DNA of 56,857 bases, from positions 1 through 56,857 of the forward strand of contig NZ_MUMI01000262.1 in the NCBI RefSeq assembly GCF_002155975.1, in the 5' to 3' direction. Numbering within the stretch: position 1 is the first letter of the stretch; each line of letters opens with the position of its first letter. Of the stretch, positions 52,450 to 56,857 are shown one piece after another. The translations under genes were made by a program, and so were the position numbers. The stretch comes from Amycolatopsis kentuckyensis (GTDB lineage: Bacteria > Actinomycetota > Actinomycetes > Mycobacteriales > Pseudonocardiaceae). The notes below the pieces were generated by a model. The model had not been told where the DNA came from, made no database searches, and saw only the letters and a list, made by a program, of their open reading frames with translations.

Positions 52450-53370
52450 ATGCTCACGCACCGGACCGTCGAGGTCGGTGGACTCCGCATGCACCTCGCC
52501 GAGCAGGGCACCGGCCCGCTCGTGCTGCTGCTGCACGGCTGGCCCGAGACATCCCGCTCGTGGCGGCACCAGATGGCCCCGCTGGCCGACGCCGGCTACC
52601 ACGTCGTGGCGCCCGACCAGCGCGGCTACGGCGGCACCGGCTCCCCCGCCGACGCGAGCCGGTACACGCTCCTGCACCTCGTCGGCGACGTCGTCGGGCT
52701 GATCCACGCGCTCGGCGAGCGGGAGGCGATCGTGGTGGGCCACGACTGGGGCGCCCCCGTCGCGTGGCACACCGCCCTGCTGCGCCCGGACGTCGTCCGC
52801 GGCGTCGCCGGCCTCAGCGTGCCGCCCACCCTCCGGGCGCCCGCGCCCCCGCTGAGCCTGCTGCGCGAGCGGTTCGGCGACGGCTTCTACCAGATCTACT
52901 TCCAGCAGCCCGGCGTGGCCGAGGCCGAGTTCGGCGCCGACCTGCGCACGACGTTCCGCAAGCTGCTCGGCGGGGCCGCGGAAGCACCGGTCGTCCGGGA
53001 CGGCGAGGGCTTCCTCGATCGCTTCTCCGCACCCGCCACGCTCCCGGCCTGGCTGAGCGAGGAGGACGTCGACGCCGCCGTCGAGTCGTTCGGCCGCTCG
53101 GGGTTCACCGGCGGGCTCAACTGGTACCGCAACATCGACCGCAACTGGGACCTCCTGGCGGCCTGGCGCGACACCCCGATCACCCGCCCGGCGTTCTACC
53201 TCTGCGGCGACGGCGACCTCACCCGCGCGTTCACCGACAGCAGCCGCATCGCCGAGGCCGCGCCCGACCTGCGCGGCGTCGTCGACGTCCCGGGCGCCGG
53301 GCATTGGGTCCAGATGGAACGCCCGGCCGAGGTGACCACCGCGCTGCTGGAGTTCTTCAAGCAGCTCTGA
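52450..53370 (+). CDS. Alpha/beta hydrolase, epoxide-hydrolase-like
   Basis: 306 residues. The oxyanion motif 'HGWPE' (29-33) and nucleophile elbow 'GHDWGA' with Asp99 mark soluble epoxide hydrolases, which open epoxides to diols through an ester intermediate. The cap domain holds 'FYQIYFQQPGVAEAEF', the catalytic His is in 'GAGHWVQMERP'. The ATG at 52450 follows AGGGGAAACG; a GTG nine codons earlier is also in frame. The stop is four bases from the stop of the convergent dehydrogenase gene. Confidence 0.88.
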   Translation: MLTHRTVEVGGLRMHLAEQGTGPLVLLLHGWPETSRSWRHQMAPLADAGYHVVAPDQRGYGGTGSPADASRYTLLHLVGDVVGLIHALGEREAIVVGHDWGAPVAWHTALLRPDVVRGVAGLSVPPTLRAPAPPLSLLRERFGDGFYQIYFQQPGVAEAEFGADLRTTFRKLLGGAAEAPVVRDGEGFLDRFSAPATLPAWLSEEDVDAAVESFGRSGFTGGLNWYRNIDRNWDLLAAWRDTPITRPAFYLCGDGDLTRAFTDSSRIAEAAPDLRGVVDVPGAGHWVQMERPAEVTTALLEFFKQL

Positions 53371-53374
53371 GCGC

Positions 53375-54388
53375 TCAGCGGCGCGGGTCGATGTGGACTT
53401 TCGGCCCGGCGCCGCCGATGCGCTCGCCCGCGAGCACGGCCCCGGCGTCGCCGAGGCCGACGGTCGCCGCGACGAGCGGGCGCGGGTCGACGGCGCCGCT
53501 CGCGTACGCGGCGATCGTGTCGGCCAGGCCCGGCGAGGCCGACAGGACCCCGACCGCCGTGACGTCGTTCAGCACGAGCTCGCGCGTGTCGAGGTGGCTG
53601 GGCTGCCCGGACAGTCCGATGTAGACGACGCGGCCCGCGGGCTCCACCAGCGCCACCGCCAGCGCGGGTGAGCCAGCCGCGCCGGTCGCGTCGACGACCG
53701 CGTCGAACGGCAGGTCCGGCAGGGTTTCCCGGGTCCAGGTGTCGGTGAAGCCGAGGCTGCGGGCGAACTCGAGAGAACCGACCCCCATCAGGTGCACTTC
53801 GGCGCCCGCCGCGCGCAGGAACATCGCCGTGAGGAGCCCGATCGTTCCCGGGCCCAGCACCAGCGCCCGGTCGCCCGCGCCGACGTCGGCCGCGCGGGCC
53901 GCGCGCAGGGCGTTGCCGCCCGGTTCGACCAGGGCCCCGAGCACGGCGTCCACCGTGTCGGGCAGGGCGTGCAGCGACCACGCGGGGACGGCGAGCCGTT
54001 CGGCCAGCGCGCCGGCCCGGCCGCCGCGGATGCCGACCTCCTGGCGCCGCTCGCAGGTGTGCTGGTGCCCCTTGCGGCAGCGGCGGCACGTGCGGTCGCC
54101 GAGCATGGTGTCGCCCATGACCCGGCGGCCGAGCCAGGCCGGGTCCACGCCCTCCCCCACGGCGCTGACGGTGCCCGCCCACTCGTGGCCGAGCCGCATC
54201 GGGTACGCCGAGTGCCCCTGGTGGAGGTAGGTCATCGCGCCGGTGAAGAACTCGACGTCGGTACCGCACACCCCGGCCCGTTCGACGTCGACGACGACCT
54301 CACCCGCGACAGCCCGCGGCACCGGGACCTCCTGGACCGAGCACTCGCCCGGCCCGGTGAGCACGAAGGCCCGCATGGTCGAAGACAT
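53375..54388 (-). CDS. Zinc-dependent alcohol/sugar dehydrogenase (MDR family)
   Basis: 337 residues. Catalytic zinc ligands are Cys41 ('GVCGTD') and His68-Glu69 ('GHEW'); the structural zinc cysteines are in 'CRRCRKGHQHTC'. The nucleotide motif is 'GDRALVLGPGTIGLLTAMFLRA'. The family includes threonine, sorbitol and alcohol dehydrogenases; the substrate is unknown. It is divergent from a TetR gene, with a TTGACA/TGTCCA repeat between them, and is probably controlled by that regulator. Confidence 0.88.
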   Translation of the reverse strand: MSSTMRAFVLTGPGECSVQEVPVPRAVAGEVVVDVERAGVCGTDVEFFTGAMTYLHQGHSAYPMRLGHEWAGTVSAVGEGVDPAWLGRRVMGDTMLGDRTCRRCRKGHQHTCERRQEVGIRGGRAGALAERLAVPAWSLHALPDTVDAVLGALVEPGGNALRAARAADVGAGDRALVLGPGTIGLLTAMFLRAAGAEVHLMGVGSLEFARSLGFTDTWTRETLPDLPFDAVVDATGAAGSPALAVALVEPAGRVVYIGLSGQPSHLDTRELVLNDVTAVGVLSASPGLADTIAAYASGAVDPRPLVAATVGLGDAGAVLAGERIGGAGPKVHIDPRR

Positions 54389-54444
54389 GCCCGCATCCTC
54401 GCATCCCCGGGGAGCGCGGCGGTTACCGAACACTTGCTATTTTT

Positions 54445-54458
54445 TTGACACCTGTCCA
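54445..54458. promoter_or_regulatory. TetR-type operator TTGACACCTGTCCA
   Basis: An inverted repeat with one mismatched pair (TTGACA / TGTCCA around CC). It lies between the divergent dehydrogenase and TetR genes and next to CATTAT (54457-54462), a probable -10 seven bases before the TetR start. Confidence 0.7.
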
Positions 54459-54469
54459 TTATCGACGCT

Positions 54470-55078
54470 GTGACCGGCGACTGGACGACCGAAGCCCCCG
54501 CCAAGGACCGGCGGGTGCGCCGGTCGCGGGCGGCGCTGATGCGGGCCGCCGTCGAGCTCGTGTCCGAACGCGACTCCACCGCCGTCCCGGTGTCCGAGAT
54601 CGCCGAGGCGGCGGACGTCAGCCGCCAGGTGCTGTACCAGCAGTTCGGCGACCGCGACACGCTGCTGCTGGAGGCCGCGCTCGACCTCGTCCGCCGGGAA
54701 CTGCTCAGCGAGCTCGGCGGCCTCGCCTCGGCCGCCGACGAGCACGGGTCACTGCTGGCCCTCGGCCGGCACTTCGCCCGGTACCGGCGCTTCTACCGGG
54801 CCCTGCTGACCGGGGCGTCCGCGTTCGCCCTCAACAAGGCGCTGACCGGCCTGTTCCTCCCGTTCAACCGGGAAAACCTCGCCCGGGCCCTCGGCCGCCG
54901 CCTCGACGCCGACGGCCTCGAGGACCTGGCCACCTTCCTGACCGGCGGGGCCGGGGCGGTCGTCAACACGTGGGTCGTCGACGGGCCCGACCCGCTCGAC
55001 CCGGAGGAGTTCGCCGGCCGGCTGCTGCGGATGCACTCGGTCGTCACCGCGATGATCACGAAGGAGGCCGGCCGATGA
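54470..55078 (+). CDS. TetR-family regulator
   Basis: 202 residues. The helix-turn-helix is 'VPVSEIAEAADVSRQVLYQQFGDRDTLLLEA' (about 42-72). The GTG start lies seven bases after CATTAT with no ribosome binding site, so the mRNA is probably leaderless. Its stop overlaps the start of the CocE-type gene (ATGA). It likely controls that gene, itself and the divergent dehydrogenase. Confidence 0.9.
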   Translation: MTGDWTTEAPAKDRRVRRSRAALMRAAVELVSERDSTAVPVSEIAEAADVSRQVLYQQFGDRDTLLLEAALDLVRRELLSELGGLASAADEHGSLLALGRHFARYRRFYRALLTGASAFALNKALTGLFLPFNRENLARALGRRLDADGLEDLATFLTGGAGAVVNTWVVDGPDPLDPEEFAGRLLRMHSVVTAMITKEAGR

Positions 55079-56691
55079 TCAGCCGTCTTGTCGAACGCCT
55101 GCTGAAGCTGTCCGCGCCGGCCACCCGGCACCTCACCGTCCAGCGGGACCTGCGGGTCCCGATGCCCGACGGCGCCGAGCTGCTGGCCGACCGCTGGGCT
55201 CCGCACGACGGCGGCGACGGGCTGCCGATCGCCCTGGTGCGCACGCCGTACGGCCGCCGGGGCCCGTTCGGGATGATCCTGGGGCGTCCCCTGGCCGAAC
55301 GCGGCTTCCAGGTGCTGATCCAGAGCACCCGCGGCGGCTTCGGCTCCGGCGGCGCCTTCGACCCGCTGCGGCAGGAGCGCGAGGACGGCCTCGCGACGCT
55401 GGACTGGGTGCTGCGGCAGCCGTGGTCCGGCGACACGGTCGTCCTCGTCGGGGCCAGCTACCTGGGGTACGTGCAGTGGGCGGTGGCCGACCGGCTGCCC
55501 CCGCAGGTGAAGGCGATGGTCCCGCAGGTCACCGAATCCGGGCTGACGCTGGAGTTCCTGCGCGAGGACGGCCTTTCGCTGGAGACGCCGTTCGGGTGGG
55601 GCGTCCAGGTCGCGGTCCAGGAACGCCGCTTCGCGCTGCTCCGGCAGCGGAGGCAGGCGAAGAAGCTGGTGCAGGCGCTGAACACGCTGCCGCTCGCGCA
55701 GGCCGACGTCGTCGCCATCGGCCACCGCTCCGACTACATCCAGGACGTCCTCGCCCACCCGGAAACCAGCCCGCGCTGGGCGGAGGTCGACCACCGGGAC
55801 CGCGTCGCGGACGTGACCGTTCCGGTCAGCTCGGTCGCCGGCTGGTACGACATCTTCCTGCCCGGCCAGCTGCGTGACTTCCGCACGCTGCAGGAGGCGG
55901 GCCGGCGGCCGCGGCTCACGGTGGGGCCGTGGACCCACGCCGGCCGCTCCTCGCTGCTCGAGAGCACCGGCGAGACGCTCCGGCAGGCCCTCGAGTTCGG
56001 GCTCGCGCACGCCCGCGGCGAGCAACCGCCGGAGCGGGCGCCGGTCCGGCTGTTCGTCATGGGCGAGGAAGCCTGGCGCGACTTCGCTTCGTGGCCACCG
56101 GAAGGCTATGTGCCGCAACGGTTCCACCTGCAGTCCGGCGGCACGCTGACTCCGGACGCACCCGGCGGGTCCGCACCGGACCGCTACCGCTACGACCCGG
56201 CGGACCCGACCCCCGCGGCCGGCGGCGTGCGCATGGCCCCGGACGCGGGCCGGGTGGACAACGCGGCGCTCGAAGCCCGGGCCGACGTCCTCACCTACAC
56301 CACGCCGGTGCTCGGCGAAGACGTCGAAGTGATCGGGGACGTGCACGCGGAGATCTGGTTCCGGTCGAGCCTGCGGTTCGCCGACGTCTTCGTCCGGCTC
56401 TGCGACGTCGGCCCCGACGGCCGCTCGGTCAACGTCTGCGACGGCCTCGCCAGCCTGCGCGATGCGGACGAACTGGCCGCCGTCACGGTCCGGTTGTGGC
56501 CGACCGCGCACCGGTTCCGGCGCGGGCACCGCATCCGGGTCCAGGTCTCCAGCGGCGCTTTCCCGCGCTACGCCCGGAATCCCGGCACCGGCGAACCCCA
56601 CGCCACCGCCGTCACGCTGCGCGCCGCGGACCAGGAGGTCCACCACGACGGCGCGCACGCGTCGGCGATCGTGCTCCCCGTGCGCGCCTGA
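55075..56691 (+). CDS. CocE/NonD-family serine hydrolase
   Basis: 538 residues. An alpha/beta-hydrolase domain with nucleophile Ser128 in 'GASYLG', Asp in 'GWYDIFLPGQLRDF' and His in 'GPWTHAGRSS' is followed by a C-terminal jelly-roll (X-Pro dipeptidyl-peptidase C domain). CocE cuts cocaine ester and relatives act on acyl esters or amides; the natural substrate is unknown. It has no signal peptide. Start and preceding GGAGG lie in the end of the TetR gene, so the two are coupled. Confidence 0.9.
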   Translation: MISRLVERLLKLSAPATRHLTVQRDLRVPMPDGAELLADRWAPHDGGDGLPIALVRTPYGRRGPFGMILGRPLAERGFQVLIQSTRGGFGSGGAFDPLRQEREDGLATLDWVLRQPWSGDTVVLVGASYLGYVQWAVADRLPPQVKAMVPQVTESGLTLEFLREDGLSLETPFGWGVQVAVQERRFALLRQRRQAKKLVQALNTLPLAQADVVAIGHRSDYIQDVLAHPETSPRWAEVDHRDRVADVTVPVSSVAGWYDIFLPGQLRDFRTLQEAGRRPRLTVGPWTHAGRSSLLESTGETLRQALEFGLAHARGEQPPERAPVRLFVMGEEAWRDFASWPPEGYVPQRFHLQSGGTLTPDAPGGSAPDRYRYDPADPTPAAGGVRMAPDAGRVDNAALEARADVLTYTTPVLGEDVEVIGDVHAEIWFRSSLRFADVFVRLCDVGPDGRSVNVCDGLASLRDADELAAVTVRLWPTAHRFRRGHRIRVQVSSGAFPRYARNPGTGEPHATAVTLRAADQEVHHDGAHASAIVLPVRA

Positions 56692-56705
56692 GTGAAAAAG
56701 AAGTC

Positions 56706-56720
56706 CCGGCGACGCGCCGG
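56706..56720 (+). terminator. Short hairpin after the CocE-type gene
   Basis: CCGGCG, ACG, CGCCGG: a 6-bp GC stem 14 bases after the stop. Confidence 0.5.
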
Positions 56721-56783
56721 AAATCTGTAACGCGCCCTCCGGCCGCGCGACTAACGCGGTGTTTCCGGCTCGCGGGAGGCATC

Positions 56784-56857
56784 GTGGACGTCAAGACGGA
56801 CCGGCAGTCCGAGCAGGATCAGGCCGCGGCCGCGCGGGCCGCCGACCGCACCGGGCA
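56784..56857 (+). CDS. Start of an unidentified gene, cut by the window end
   Basis: GGGAGG precedes a GTG at 56784, followed by 24 open codons reading 'MDVKTDRQSEQDQAAAARAA' and onward. The visible part is charged and Ala-rich, with no signal peptide. The protein cannot be identified from this. Confidence 0.5.
   Translation, partial: MDVKTDRQSEQDQAAAARAADRTG

Overview
The window is high-GC actinomycete chromosome, with GC-rich third codon positions, many GTG and TTG starts, and promoters of the TANNNT type that often sit 6-8 bases before a start codon. An exo-glucosaminidase of the CsxA type, an F420-type oxidoreductase, a FdxA-FprB fusion, a mycobacterial-type adenylyl cyclase and a probable SOS box fit a member of the Pseudonocardiaceae, most likely Amycolatopsis or a close relative. 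That assignment is inferred from gene content. There are about 47 protein genes, one tRNA-like gene, one decayed IS481-type transposase, no rRNA, no CRISPR array and no complete mobile element.

Layout. 0.1-12 kb holds mixed single genes: DinB-like protein, a terpene-cyclase-fold protein, the IS remnant, a DUF1015 protein, an MFS exporter, an F420-type oxidoreductase, an OhrR-type MarR regulator divergent from a DUF5313 protein, an RluA-type pseudouridine synthase, a secreted protein, a RibD/DHFR-fold reductase, an AlkB-like dioxygenase behind a probable SOS box, a P450 and a methyltransferase. 12.2-15 kb is a secreted PNGase A-type amidase divergent from a LacI regulator, sharing one operator. 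17.1-22.2 kb is a three-gene operon, APC permease, secreted GH2 exo-glucosaminidase-type enzyme and ROK sugar kinase, which looks like an amino-sugar scavenging unit. 23.8-27.9 kb is an MFS exporter with a TetR regulator, then a snapalysin-type protease and a secreted alpha/beta hydrolase whose promoter carries the same inverted repeat as the exporter.

27.9-43.7 kb is a carbohydrate island. It has a secreted GH43 enzyme, a Tat-exported GH127-like enzyme, a large secreted protein of unknown catalytic type, a secreted HELGH metalloprotease, a cytoplasmic GH127 beta-L-arabinofuranosidase, a sugar ABC importer, a LacI regulator and a GH27 enzyme with the residue expected of a beta-L-arabinopyranosidase. 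Three of the secreted proteins carry nearly the same N-terminal beta-trefoil module. Together they suggest attack on arabinosylated plant polymers, perhaps including arabinosylated cell-wall glycoproteins.

43.8-45.8 kb is a ribbon-helix-helix / glyoxalase-fold / methyltransferase operon facing a TetR gene. At 45.9-48.3 kb lies the most unusual locus: a structurally complete class I tRNA-like gene with anticodon CGA, preceded by a hairpin and followed 24 bases later by a 747-residue protein I cannot assign to a family. 48.4-56.9 kb holds a FprB-type ferredoxin reductase next to an AurF-type diiron oxygenase, a class III adenylyl cyclase, an epoxide-hydrolase-like protein, a zinc dehydrogenase divergent from a TetR gene, a CocE-type hydrolase and the start of one more gene.
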